From positions 42,185 through 106,184 of the forward strand of contig DASRPD010000105.1 of assembly GCA_035646535.1 (NCBI GenBank): 64,000 bases of DNA, read 5' to 3'. How positions within the stretch are numbered: position 1 is the first letter of the stretch; the number at the start of each line of letters is the position of its first letter. Under the pieces are notes generated by a model. The model was not told the DNA's origin and searched no databases. It worked only from the letters and a program-made list of their open reading frames with translations. The DNA is from DASRPD01 sp035646535 (GTDB lineage Bacteria; Actinomycetota; Acidimicrobiia; IMCC26256; JANYLB01). Of the stretch, positions 34,957 to 42,956 are shown in pieces. The translations under genes and the position numbers were made by a program.

Positions 34957-36051
34957 TCAGCGCCCCACGCCACGACCCGCCACGAACGGGACGAGCATCT
35001 CATCCGGGGTGACCGAGCCGTGCCCCGCGAGCAGGCCGGCCTCGGTCGGAAGCGTCGGATCGACGAACGCAACCGGCTCACGCGCTGCGAGCACGACATC
35101 GCCGAGACGCCGTCGGATTCCACCCGAGACCGGCCCCGGCCCGAGCCAACCCTCGTCGAGGAGCTGCTCGCGGGACCACACCCAGGCCCGGTCGCCGTAG
35201 CACCGCTGAGCCTCCGCACACAGCTCGTTCACGGCGCCCCGCCGTGCGTAGAGGTACCGGAAACGCCCGTCACCCGCGTAGGCGTCGACGAGCGGGTCCA
35301 CGTCCGTGAGCTCGATCCAATCACGTCCGAAGTGAACCTGGCCGTGGTCCGAGGTGACCACGAGTGCGGCCGACGCCGGCAACGCGTCGAGCAGCCTCCC
35401 GACGAGCTCATCGGCGAACGCGAGCTCGGCCTCGTAGTAGCTGTCGTGGAGCCCGTACTCGTGCGCGACGCCGTCGATACCCGGGTAGTACGCGTACACG
35501 AACCGCTCCCCCGCTCCCACGAGGCGGCTGACGTGCTCGACCAGCGTGGAGACCTCATGCCAGCCCACGAAGCGCACGCCGCGCAGGTGGGCCTCGGTGA
35601 AACCGGTCCTCTCGAACTCCCGTTTCGTCACGACGGGCACCGGGCGGCCCGCGAACGACTGGTGTCGCTGCACGGAGAACGGGTCGGGCGGGCGACGCGA
35701 GTCGGTGCGGCGCCAGCGCAACACGTTGAGCACGCCCCCGTCGACGCGCATCCGGTACCCGACGACACCGTGCTGGGACGGCGCCAGGCCAGTCGCCAAC
35801 GAGGTGAGCGCGCTGGCGGTCGTCGACGGGACGACCGTCGTGATCGGGCCACCGGTGAGCGATGCCATCCGGACCAACCGGTCACGGCGAGCATCAAGAG
35901 CCCGCCACCCGAGGCCGTCGAGCAGGATCACCACGACGCTCTTCGCGTCACGAACCGGCTCCGGGAGCCAGGTCGCGACGTCGACCGGCGGATGACCACC
36001 GACCAGGGTCGGCACGATGCTGGTGATCGCCGCGCCACCGTATGCCGGCAT
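34957..36051 (-). CDS. Type I phosphodiesterase / nucleotide pyrophosphatase family protein
   Basis: The 364 residues show the alkaline-phosphatase-superfamily core: first metal Asp in VVILLDGLGWRAL, nucleophile Thr in VPSTTASALTSLATGL, later metal sites in YYPGIDGVAHEYGLHD and VVTSDHGQVHFG. It likely hydrolyses phosphodiester or pyrophosphate bonds; no signal peptide is visible, so it is probably cytoplasmic. ATG 36051 is used; GTG 36054 directly before it is equivalent. The gap of about 250 bp to the divergent Rrf2 gene holds no gene that I can support. Confidence 0.85.
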   Translation of the reverse strand: MPAYGGAAITSIVPTLVGGHPPVDVATWLPEPVRDAKSVVVILLDGLGWRALDARRDRLVRMASLTGGPITTVVPSTTASALTSLATGLAPSQHGVVGYRMRVDGGVLNVLRWRRTDSRRPPDPFSVQRHQSFAGRPVPVVTKREFERTGFTEAHLRGVRFVGWHEVSTLVEHVSRLVGAGERFVYAYYPGIDGVAHEYGLHDSYYEAELAFADELVGRLLDALPASAALVVTSDHGQVHFGRDWIELTDVDPLVDAYAGDGRFRYLYARRGAVNELCAEAQRCYGDRAWVWSREQLLDEGWLGPGPVSGGIRRRLGDVVLAAREPVAFVDPTLPTEAGLLAGHGSVTPDEMLVPFVAGRGVGR

Positions 36052-36280
36052 CACCGCGCGCTCATCCGACCCGTCGGAGCGGGTCGAGGCGGCCGATGAG
36101 CCCGATCGATCGCGGTCTGGGGAAGATTCGACGTTCGCTGGGATCTCGCGAGGGTATCGGCCACAGGGGTGCTCCAGCGCGGACCGTCGTCGCCATCGTG
36201 TGCGACCATGAGGTGATGGAGGAACCCACCGGTCGCGGCCACGATGAATGTGCGCGGCCATCGGCTCGATGAAGCGCTGG

Positions 36281-36314
36281 ACGCCATGAAGATCTCGACG
36301 CCATGAAAATCTCG
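36281..36314. repeat. 17-bp tandem duplication at the rrf2 start
   Basis: Units 36281-36297 and 36298-36314 differ at one base. Each contains an ATG followed by codons for KIST. The first copy's frame runs six codons (MKISTP) and ends in a TGA that overlaps the true ATG (36303) as ATGA. Confidence 0.9.
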
Positions 36315-36734
36315 ACGCGTGGTGACTACGCGGCGCGCGCGCTGTTGTCGCTCGCGCTCCACGGCGACGACCGGCCGACGTCAGTGAAGGAGATCGCCGA
36401 GCGCACCAACCTTCCACAGCCTTACCTCGAGCAGATTCTCCTCGCGGTCAAGGGAGCCGGACTCGTGCGCTCCAAGCGCGGCGTCGGCGGCGGCTACGTG
36501 CTCGCGCGCCCACCCGAGGAGATCAACCTCGCCGAGATTCTCGCCGCCGTCGACGGTCCGCTCATCGAGCTGGTGCGCAACCACGACCACTGCGAGGGGC
36601 ACTGTGTCCTCCAGGAGGTCTGGGTCGGTGTCTCCGAGGAGACCCTCCACGTCCTGGCCCGCCACTCCCTGGCCGACCTCGTGTGCGGGACGCGGGTCGG
36701 TCACGCCGAAGCCGGGCTCGACGACTCCGCCTAG
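36303..36734 (+). CDS. Rrf2 family transcription regulator
   Basis: The 143 residues begin with the family opening MKISTRGDYAARALLSLAL, then a winged helix-turn-helix (SVKEIAERTNLPQPYLEQIL) and the wing RSKRGVGGGYVLARP. Rrf2 proteins such as IscR and NsrR usually hold three Cys for an Fe-S cluster; here only two remain close together (HCEGHC), with another Cys 29 residues later (VCGT), so cluster binding is uncertain. Its stop shares the CTAG tetramer (36731-36734) with the stop of the convergent histidine kinase gene. Targets are unknown. Confidence 0.9.
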   Translation: MKISTRGDYAARALLSLALHGDDRPTSVKEIAERTNLPQPYLEQILLAVKGAGLVRSKRGVGGGYVLARPPEEINLAEILAAVDGPLIELVRNHDHCEGHCVLQEVWVGVSEETLHVLARHSLADLVCGTRVGHAEAGLDDSA

Positions 36735-38118
36735 AAGCGATCGCCACCGGTCGGTCGGGGGAAGCACAGCCTCACGATCAGGCCACCGTCGGGATTCGGC
36801 ACCAGCTCGACCCGGCCTCCGTCGGCTTCGACGAGCTCTCGGACGATCGCGAGCCCCAGGCCCACACCGCCGGCCTCGGCGCCCTCGGAGCGCCAGAACC
36901 GGTCGAACGCGCGTGCCCGCTCGGCGGCTGTCATCCCCGGACCCTCGTCGCGCACCTGGACGCACGTGTCGCGACCGTCGGTCGCGACCACGACCCTCGA
37001 TCCTCGGGGCGCGATCTCGACCGCGTTGTTCAACGGGTTGTCGAGTGCCTGCTCGAGCGCACCCGGCGTGATGGTCGCGATCGGCTTGCGGTCGCCCGAG
37101 ACGTCCGCTCGAAGCTCGACGCCCCGCTCCGCCGCCAGCGCCGACCAAGCCTCGCACCGAGCCTGCACGACCTCGTCCAGCGCAATCGGGGTCGGACGCG
37201 AGGGCCGCTGCTCGGCCCGCGCCAGCGCCAACAGCCCGTCGACGAGGTGCGAGAGGCGCGCGACCTCGCCGAGCGCGCCGCCGACGTCGGCGGTCGCCTG
37301 CTCGTCGAGCGGCTCTCGCTCGAGGTTCTCCAGGCGCAATCGCAGGGCTGCGAGCGGCGAGCGGAGCTGGTGGGACGCGTCGGCCACGAAGGCCTGCTGG
37401 AGCCCGACCAGCCGCTCGAAGAGCGCGGCCGTGGCGTCGAAGGAACGGGCCAGACTCCGCACCTCCGGGGCCCGTCACTCACGTCCGCTCGCACCGAGAG
37501 GTCACCCACCCCGAACCGCGCCTCGGCCTCTTCGAGCCGGGCGAGCGGGCGGCTCACCGACCGCGCGAGCACGCTGGAAACGAGGAAGACGACGGCCAGC
37601 ACCACCAGACTGACCGCGCCGAGGAGCAGCCAGTTTCGGCGGATCCTGCCATCGACGTACGACGTCGGATAGCTGATCCGGACCGCCCCGAGAATCTCCG
37701 AGCCGTTCGCGACGGGCGCGGCCGCGTAGAAGAGGCTCGACCCCAACGTCTTGCTCACACGCGTACCGGTGGCTTCGCGCCCGGCGCGGGCCTCGGCGAT
37801 CTCGGGTCGGCTGTGGAAGCGGCGGGTGCCCGTCGAGGGCGGGTCACTGTCGATGAGCGCGACACCGTCTGCATCGGTGACGACCACCCGGGCCCCGACG
37901 GTGTCCTGGTAGTCGGTCGCGAGGACGCGCAAACCCTCGACATCGCCACCTTCGAGGGCCTCCTCGGCCCGTACCGCGAGCGCGAGGGCATCGTGGCGGA
38001 CGCCGCTTGTCAGCTCGCGGCGTTCGAGGCGTTCGAAGGCCACCCCGAGGGGGACCGCGAGGACGATGAGCACGAAGAGCGTGATCGTCAGATAGCTGAA
38101 GAGCAGGCGTCGGCGCAC
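36731..38118 (-). pseudogene. Sensor histidine kinase, split by a frameshift
   Basis: The first frame (GTG 38118) encodes a membrane helix (LLFSYLTITLFVLIVLAV), an extracytoplasmic sensor domain with VVVTDADGVALIDSD, a second helix (LLLGAVSLVVLAVVFLVSSV) and a HAMP domain up to RADVSDGP. The rest of the kinase (VRSLARSFDATAALFERL, H-box ASHQLRSPLAALRL, ATP site RDEGPGM and GGVGLGLAIVREL) is in another frame. One missing base in the C run at 37468-37471 explains the break. The N-box reads DNPLNNAVE, with Pro where Leu is normal. It may be a true pseudogene or a homopolymer error; the damaged partner regulator favours decay. Confidence 0.85.
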
Positions 38119-38122
38119 CGGA

Positions 38123-38694
38123 TCAGGATGGCGGATCCGGCTCGACGCGGAGCCGGAAGCCGATACCCCGGACGGTCTCGACGAGTCCGGCGTCGCCCAG
38201 CTTCTTGCGCAGCGATGCGACATGAACGTCGAGGGTCTTGGTGGGGCCGTACCAATGTGGATCCCACACCGACTCGAGGATGTGCGCGCGACTGAAGACC
38301 GCACCCGGGTCCTCGGCCAGGAGCGCGAGGAGGTCGTACTCCTTCGGGGTGAGCGCGATCTCCTCGCCGTCGACCGAGACCCGATGCGAGCGCCGATCGA
38401 TGGTGATCGGACCGACCGGTTGCGGGGCGTCATCGATGCGGGGCCCGCGGCGGCGCATGACGGCGTGGATCCGCGCGACCAGCTCGCGGAATCCGAACGG
38501 CTTCACGACGTAGTCATCCGCGCCCAGCTCCAGGGCGACGACTCGATCCACCTCCTCGCCGCGTGCGGTCAGCACGATGATCGGTACGTCGGGTCGCTCG
38601 CGCAACCGGCGGCACACCTCGAAGCCCTCACGCTCCATCCCCCTACCAGAGGGACCGCGATGGCGTCGTCGTCTTCCACGATGAGGAGTTACAC
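38123..38694 (-). pseudogene. OmpR-type response regulator with deleted receiver core
   Basis: The intact part (ATG 38638, 171 residues) holds the end of a receiver domain (VPIIVLTARG, then the conserved Lys in DDYVVKPFGFRELVARI) and a complete winged-helix DNA-binding domain (LTPKEYDLLALLAEDPG to HVASLRKKLG). The receiver start survives in another frame (LLIVEDDDAIAVPLV) preceded by TAA. The join reads MEREGFEVCRRLRERPD: the stretch between two GFEV-like segments, which normally holds the phosphoacceptor Asp in LLDLxLPDxDGFEV, is gone. So the gene has a lost start, a one-base frameshift and a deletion. It precedes the damaged kinase by 4 bp. Confidence 0.85.
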
Positions 38695-38820
38695 GACGGA
38701 CACTCTCGCGTGCTCGGCGGGGGCGAGGCGATCGGGTTGTCCGATTCTTTGCCGTTCGCTGGCCTCGTTCGAAGGCGCGCCATCGTACGGTCGGACCCAC
38801 GACCAAGCGATCCACACGAC

Positions 38821-39249
38821 ATGACGGAGAAAATCATGAATCGACGCAAGCTCCTGGCAACCAGCGGCGCCGCCACGCTCACGGCCGCAGCGGCCGTTGT
38901 GGCTGTGGGGGCAAACTTCTCTCTGTTCGGCCTCACCGGCGGCTCGGCCGACGCGGGCAAGCTCCAGCCGACCGACCCCACGGCCACGACCATCGAAGCC
39001 CCGGTCCCGCCGGCCCCGATCCCCGAGGTCATCTACCTCGACGTCGAGGACCCGGCCGCCACCGCGCCCGGTGTGGGAGGCCCCGGCTCGGTTCCCGCGC
39101 CGTCCGATCCGGACGACTCACCCGACCCACGTGCGTCGGTCACGTCAGCACCATCGGCCGCCCCCGCGGCGTCCTCCAGCCATGCCGACAGCAACGACGA
39201 CAGCAACGAGATCGAGCACGGGTTCGACGGCGACGAGGACGATGACTGA
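38821..39249 (+). CDS. Small exported acidic protein (Tat-like signal)
   Basis: The 142 residues start with a twin-arginine-like signal (NRRKLLATSGAATLTAAAAV), then a Pro/Thr-rich middle (PVPPAPIPEVIYLDVEDPAA) and a very acidic end (SNDDSNEIEHGFDGDEDDD). I do not recognise a domain. ATG 38821 or ATG 38836 (MNRRK) are both possible starts. It overlaps the next gene by 8 bases and heads a four-gene unit with an ApbE-like protein and a haem membrane protein, so it may be an exported redox or metal-binding accessory; that is inference. Confidence 0.7.
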   Translation: MTEKIMNRRKLLATSGAATLTAAAAVVAVGANFSLFGLTGGSADAGKLQPTDPTATTIEAPVPPAPIPEVIYLDVEDPAATAPGVGGPGSVPAPSDPDDSPDPRASVTSAPSAAPAASSSHADSNDDSNEIEHGFDGDEDDD

Positions 39250-39652
39250 CCGCCGCAGACCTCGCCGGCACCCCGCCGCGGCGAGTCGAATCCTCGCGGC
39301 GGGTATGAGCGCGACCGGCGTGTTCGCGGCGGTCACGGCGATGACGTTCAGCGATCGAGCGGCCGACGTCGCCTCGGACCCGGTGCCAAGCGCGGCCGGC
39401 GCGAACCCACCCGCACCGGCCGCGCTCACGCCGGCCGCACCGCCGCCGGTGGTGCGGATCATCGTCCGGCGGCACCACGCCGCCGTCGACACCGGCGGCG
39501 GGTCGACGCAGGCCCCGTCAGGATCTGGAGGCTCCACCGCGCAACGGACCGGATCCGGATCCGTTCCGGCTGCCGTTCAGGCACCGACGCCCGCGGCCGC
39601 GGCCCCATCCGCGCCCGCACCCGCGCCGGTCACCCGGAGCGGCGCGAGTTGA
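39242..39652 (+). CDS. Small exported Pro/Ala/Gly-rich protein
   Basis: The 136 residues begin with a basic stretch (TDRRRPRRHPAAASR), one hydrophobic helix (ILAAGMSATGVFAAVTAMTF) and a low-complexity region rich in Pro, Ala, Ser and Gly, interrupted by PPVVRIIVRRHHAAVDTGGG. No domain is recognised. Where related clusters carry an FMN-binding-domain protein that ApbE would modify, I see none here; only the last residues (TRSGAS) faintly recall an SGAT acceptor, which is too little to claim. Its stop overlaps the ApbE-like start (TTGA). Confidence 0.65.
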   Translation: MTDRRRPRRHPAAASRILAAGMSATGVFAAVTAMTFSDRAADVASDPVPSAAGANPPAPAALTPAAPPPVVRIIVRRHHAAVDTGGGSTQAPSGSGGSTAQRTGSGSVPAAVQAPTPAAAAPSAPAPAPVTRSGAS

Positions 39653-40197
39653 GCGGGACTACGAGCCGGGAGCTTCGAGCGCGGGCCATGGGCTCCGAGG
39701 TCCACGTCCTCGTGACCGGCGATGGCGGACCCTCGCCCGAAGACGCGCTCGGTCGTATCCGTGAGCTCGAAGGACGCTGGAGTCGGTTCCTTCCCGACAA
39801 CGAGCTGAATCGCGTGCACGCGGCGGCACCGTCGCCGTGTTTCGTGTCGGAGGACACTGCGCGCGCGATCGATCTCGACCCGACCCGCGGCGTGGCGCTC
39901 ACCGCGACGATCGCGCGGGGAGCGGTCGCGACATCGAGCCGTCTCCGTCGTCGCTGGGCCCACGCGCACGGCGAGCACCATCACATCGTCGACCCCGCGA
40001 CCGGCCACCCAGCTCGGTCGGGGTTCGCGTCGGTGACCGTCGTGACCGGTGAGGCCGCGTGGGCGGAGGTGCTCGCCAAGGTCGTGTTCGTGCTCGGTAG
40101 CCGCGACTGGTCCCTACCCGACGGCGCGACCGGGGCGGCGCTCGTCGACGACGGGCGGATCGTCACCTTCTCAGGCGCCGAGGAGGTCCTCCGGTGA
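39649..40197 (+). CDS. ApbE-like FMN transferase with large internal deletion
   Basis: ApbE proteins attach FMN covalently to Thr/Ser of exported or membrane flavoproteins and are normally about 300 residues; this one has 182. The N-terminal part (AMGSEVHVLVTG, RWSRFLPDNELNRVHAAAP, CFVSEDTARAI) and the C-terminal part (GAVATSSRLRRRWAHAHGEH, HHIVDPATGHPA, AWAEVLAKVVFVLG) match the family, but about 100 residues between them, including the GGIGKGxAAD region, are missing. The frame is open, so a short protein could be made, but catalysis is doubtful. TTG 39649 couples it to the gene before; ATG 39688 is an alternative. Confidence 0.75.
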   Translation: MSGTTSRELRARAMGSEVHVLVTGDGGPSPEDALGRIRELEGRWSRFLPDNELNRVHAAAPSPCFVSEDTARAIDLDPTRGVALTATIARGAVATSSRLRRRWAHAHGEHHHIVDPATGHPARSGFASVTVVTGEAAWAEVLAKVVFVLGSRDWSLPDGATGAALVDDGRIVTFSGAEEVLR

Positions 40198-40826
40198 ACG
40201 ATCGACTCTGGTGGTATGTCGCCCGCAGTGCCGGCCTCGTGTCGTGGTCGTTGCTCGGCATTGCTGTGCTCTGGGGATTGGCGCTGTCCGGGCGCCTCAC
40301 CCGCCGACCGAAGCCGGCATGGGTGCTCGACGTCCACCGTTTCCTCGGTGGCCTCGCCGTCATCTTCGTCGGCATCCACTTGGCCGGTCTCGTCGCCGAC
40401 TCGTTCGTACCGTTCGGATTTGCCGACCTGTTCGTTCCGTTCGCGTCGTCGTGGCAACCGGGAGCGGTCGCCTGGGGTGTGACGGCCTTTTACCTCCTCG
40501 TCGCGATCGAGATCACCTCGCTGTTCATGCGCCGGCTCCCGCGGCGGCACTGGCGGGCGGTGCACCTCACGAGCTACGCACTGTTCGCAGTCGCGACCAT
40601 CCACCTCCTCACGGCCGGCACCAATGCGTCCAACCCGGTCGTGCAGTGGTCCGTGCTCGGCATGGTCGCGGCCGTCGGGAACTTCACGGTCGTACGGGCA
40701 TTCAGCCGCGCTGCGCCGCGAGCAGGTTCGCGAGCTCCGGTGGCAGTGGCTCGCTCAGATGCAGCGGCACCCCCGTCCGCGGATGGGTCAGAGCGAGCTC
40801 GGCTGCGTGGAGGAACGGCCGCCTGA
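40194..40826 (+). CDS. Ferric-reductase-like haem transmembrane protein
   Basis: Six membrane helices are predicted in 210 residues, with histidines placed as in ferric reductase/MsrQ-like b-type cytochromes: DVHRFLGG, VGIHLAG, HWRAVHLTSY and IHLLTAG. It lacks the FAD/NAD domains of full ferric reductases, so electrons must come from a partner, usually a flavoprotein. GTG 40194 overlaps the ApbE-like stop (GTGA). The last 125 bp run antisense through the 3' end of the pseudouridine synthase gene and encode a low-complexity tail. Confidence 0.82.
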   Translation: MNDRLWWYVARSAGLVSWSLLGIAVLWGLALSGRLTRRPKPAWVLDVHRFLGGLAVIFVGIHLAGLVADSFVPFGFADLFVPFASSWQPGAVAWGVTAFYLLVAIEITSLFMRRLPRRHWRAVHLTSYALFAVATIHLLTAGTNASNPVVQWSVLGMVAAVGNFTVVRAFSRAAPRAGSRAPVAVARSDAAAPPSADGSERARLRGGTAA

Positions 40827-41631
40827 GCGCGAGTGCGGGTCGGGTGCCCCCGTAGGTCGCGTCGCCGACGACAGGATGGCCGATCGCCGCAAGATGGACA
40901 CGGATCTGGTGCGTCCGGCCGGTCTCCAACGAGCAGGCGAGCAGGCTCACCGCCGGATCGGAAAACCGCTCGACGACCTCGTAGCGCGTACGGGCCGGCC
41001 GGCCACCCGCCCGGACCGCCATCCGCGTGCGCCGCGCCACCGAGCGACCGATCGGAGCATCGACGATGCCGCGCTCGGCATCGGGTACTCCCCAGACCAG
41101 AGCGTCGTAGCGGCGCTCGATCTCCCGTGCGCTCAGCCCGGCAACGAGCTGTTCGTAGGCCGCGGCGGTGCGGGCCACCACGAGCAGCCCGCTGGTGTTC
41201 CGATCGAGACGGTGCACGATGCCCGGACGAGCCGGATCACCCACAGAGGCGAGCTCGGGGTACCGGGCGAGCAATCCGTTCACAAGCGTCCCATCGGACC
41301 GCCCGGCGCCCGGGTGTACGACGAGACCGGCGGGCTTGGCCACCACGATGACGTCATCGTCTTCGTACCGCACCGTGACGGCCACGCTCGGGTCGGGCCC
41401 GGGTGGAGCCGGCGAACCCGGCTCGGCCGTCACATCGACCGTCTCGCCGGCCGCGAGTCGCCGACTCTTGCTCACCGTGTCGCCGTCGACGAACACCGCG
41501 CCGGCCGCGCACATCGTTGCCGCCTCGGTCCTCGACCAGTCGAGGAGCAACCCGAGTGCTCGATCGACCCGCTCGCCGTCGAGCGTCTCGGGGACGACAA
41601 ATGACTCGGGTGCAGCGAGGGGCTCGATCAC
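40702..41631 (-). CDS. RluA/RluD family RNA pseudouridine synthase
   Basis: The 309 residues show an N-terminal S4 RNA-binding domain (about 15-80), the catalytic block HRLDRNTSGLLVVARTAAA and the later GRTHQIRVHLAAIGHPVVGD motif. It probably modifies uridines in 23S rRNA; which sites cannot be read from sequence. Its ATG overlaps the lspA stop (ATGA). lspA-rluD pairs are common in bacteria. Confidence 0.93.
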   Translation of the reverse strand: MIEPLAAPESFVVPETLDGERVDRALGLLLDWSRTEAATMCAAGAVFVDGDTVSKSRRLAAGETVDVTAEPGSPAPPGPDPSVAVTVRYEDDDVIVVAKPAGLVVHPGAGRSDGTLVNGLLARYPELASVGDPARPGIVHRLDRNTSGLLVVARTAAAYEQLVAGLSAREIERRYDALVWGVPDAERGIVDAPIGRSVARRTRMAVRAGGRPARTRYEVVERFSDPAVSLLACSLETGRTHQIRVHLAAIGHPVVGDATYGGTRPALALRRPFLHAAELALTHPRTGVPLHLSEPLPPELANLLAAQRG

Positions 41632-42146
41632 ACGTTCGCGGGACGACGGAACGAGCAGACCAACAGGATGGCGATGCCGACCGTGAGCGACGCGTCCGCC
41701 ACGTTGAACACCGGGAACCGGCCGACGGCCACGAAATCGATGACGCGGCCGCGCAGCAGCCCCGGTGAGCGGAAGATCCGGTCGCTCAGGTTGCCGAGCG
41801 CCCCGCCGAGCACGAGGGCGAGGGCGAGGGTGAGCCAGACGTCGTCGTTGCGAGCCATGAGGCGCACGAGGAAGACCGTCACGCCGATCGCGAGAATCGC
41901 GAGCAGCGGAGTGACCCCGGCCGTCGAGAGGAAGCTGAAGGCCCCTCCGGGATTGCGCGCGAGCAAGAAGCGAACGGAATCACCGGCGATGTGGATGGGT
42001 GCGTCCGAGAGCGCGGCCACGGCCCAGATCTTCGTGAGCTGATCCATGACCAACACCGCGAGCACGATCCCGGCTGCCAGCACCCAGGTCCGCCTCGAGG
42101 CATCCCGCGGATGGGACGCGTCGGTTCTCACGCGGGACTCCTCCAT
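41628..42146 (-). CDS. lspA: Lipoprotein signal peptidase (signal peptidase II)
   Basis: LspA cuts the signal peptide of lipoproteins such as the DUF3048 protein in this window. The 172 residues contain four helices, the NPGGAFSF motif and the catalytic aspartates in LGNLSDRIF and FNVADASLTVG. It lies 36 bp after the DksA-like gene and overlaps the pseudouridine synthase gene. Confidence 0.96.
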   Translation of the reverse strand: MEESRVRTDASHPRDASRRTWVLAAGIVLAVLVMDQLTKIWAVAALSDAPIHIAGDSVRFLLARNPGGAFSFLSTAGVTPLLAILAIGVTVFLVRLMARNDDVWLTLALALVLGGALGNLSDRIFRSPGLLRGRVIDFVAVGRFPVFNVADASLTVGIAILLVCSFRRPANV

Positions 42147-42182
42147 CGCATCCAGTCTGACCGACGCCGCTGGTGCGGGTGG

Positions 42183-42884
42183 TCAGCGACGACGTTCGCG
42201 AGCGGCCTTGCAGTCGACGCACTGATCGGCCCACGGAATCGCCTCGAGGCGAGCCAGGGTGATGCGACGCCCCGCCGGGGTGCAGAGCCCGAATGTTCCG
42301 GCTTCCATCCGGGCCCGCGCAGCCCGGATCTCCTCCACCGTACGGCGCGCCGACGCCGACAGGAGCAGGTCTCGCTCCCGTTCGACGCTCACCGTGTCGC
42401 CCTCGCCCGACTCCTCGTCGAACTGGGTATCGCCCTGTTCTCGATCGACCACGAGTGCGTCGGCATCAGCACGGAGGTCGTCGGCCTGGCGGACGTGCTT
42501 GGCCAGCTCCTCCTCGAGCATCTCGCCGAACATCTCGAGCTTCTTGGGACTGACGTTCGGCTTCTGGGGCGTCACCACCATCCCCGACAGCGAACAGATC
42601 ACCGCGCCCTTCGGGAGCTTGCGCTCGGGCCGCGCCAAGTTCGGGCGCTTGGTCGCCGACGCCTCCGCGGTGATGGCTACCGTCGCCCGAGCCGTCTTCT
42701 TCGCCGCCGGGCTCCTCGTGGACGTCTTCTTCGCGGACGTCTTCTTGGCGGACGTCTTCTTCGCCGCCGGGCTCCTCGTGGCCGTCTTCTTCGCCGGGGA
42801 CCTCTGAGCCGCCGTGGTCGCGGACTTCGGCGACCGTCGCGCGCCGGCCTTCGTCGACCGCTTGTCCGTCGCCGCCTTCGTCAT
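42183..42884 (-). CDS. DksA/TraR-type zinc-finger protein with histone-H1-like tail
   Basis: The C-terminal half is a DksA/TraR-like protein: a coiled-coil region (MLEEELAKHVRQADDLRADA), acidic segment, then TFGLCTPAGRRITLARLEAI and QCVDCKAARERRR. The zinc finger keeps three of four Cys; the second is replaced by Ala (CTPA). Residues 1-70 form a Lys/Ala/Pro/Ser-rich tail with AAKKTSAKKTSAKKTS repeats, like histone H1 or HU tails. ATG 42884 has GGAGGCGAG upstream. DksA proteins modulate RNA polymerase; the tail suggests nucleic-acid binding, which is inference. Confidence 0.85.
   Translation of the reverse strand: MTKAATDKRSTKAGARRSPKSATTAAQRSPAKKTATRSPAAKKTSAKKTSAKKTSTRSPAAKKTARATVAITAEASATKRPNLARPERKLPKGAVICSLSGMVVTPQKPNVSPKKLEMFGEMLEEELAKHVRQADDLRADADALVVDREQGDTQFDEESGEGDTVSVERERDLLLSASARRTVEEIRAARARMEAGTFGLCTPAGRRITLARLEAIPWADQCVDCKAARERRR
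42691..42780. repeat. Direct repeats coding the Lys-rich tail
   Basis: A 28-nt sequence at 42693-42720 recurs exactly at 42753-42780, 60 bp apart, with shorter GACGTCTTCTTCG copies between. The repeats encode the SPAAKKTSAKKTS-like tail of the DksA-like protein. Confidence 0.85.
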
Positions 42885-42956
42885 CTCGCCTCCGCTCGTT
42901 GCCCTACTCCCGGCGCGCGACCCATTCGCGACGCGTACCAGTGGGTTCCGTCGGTG

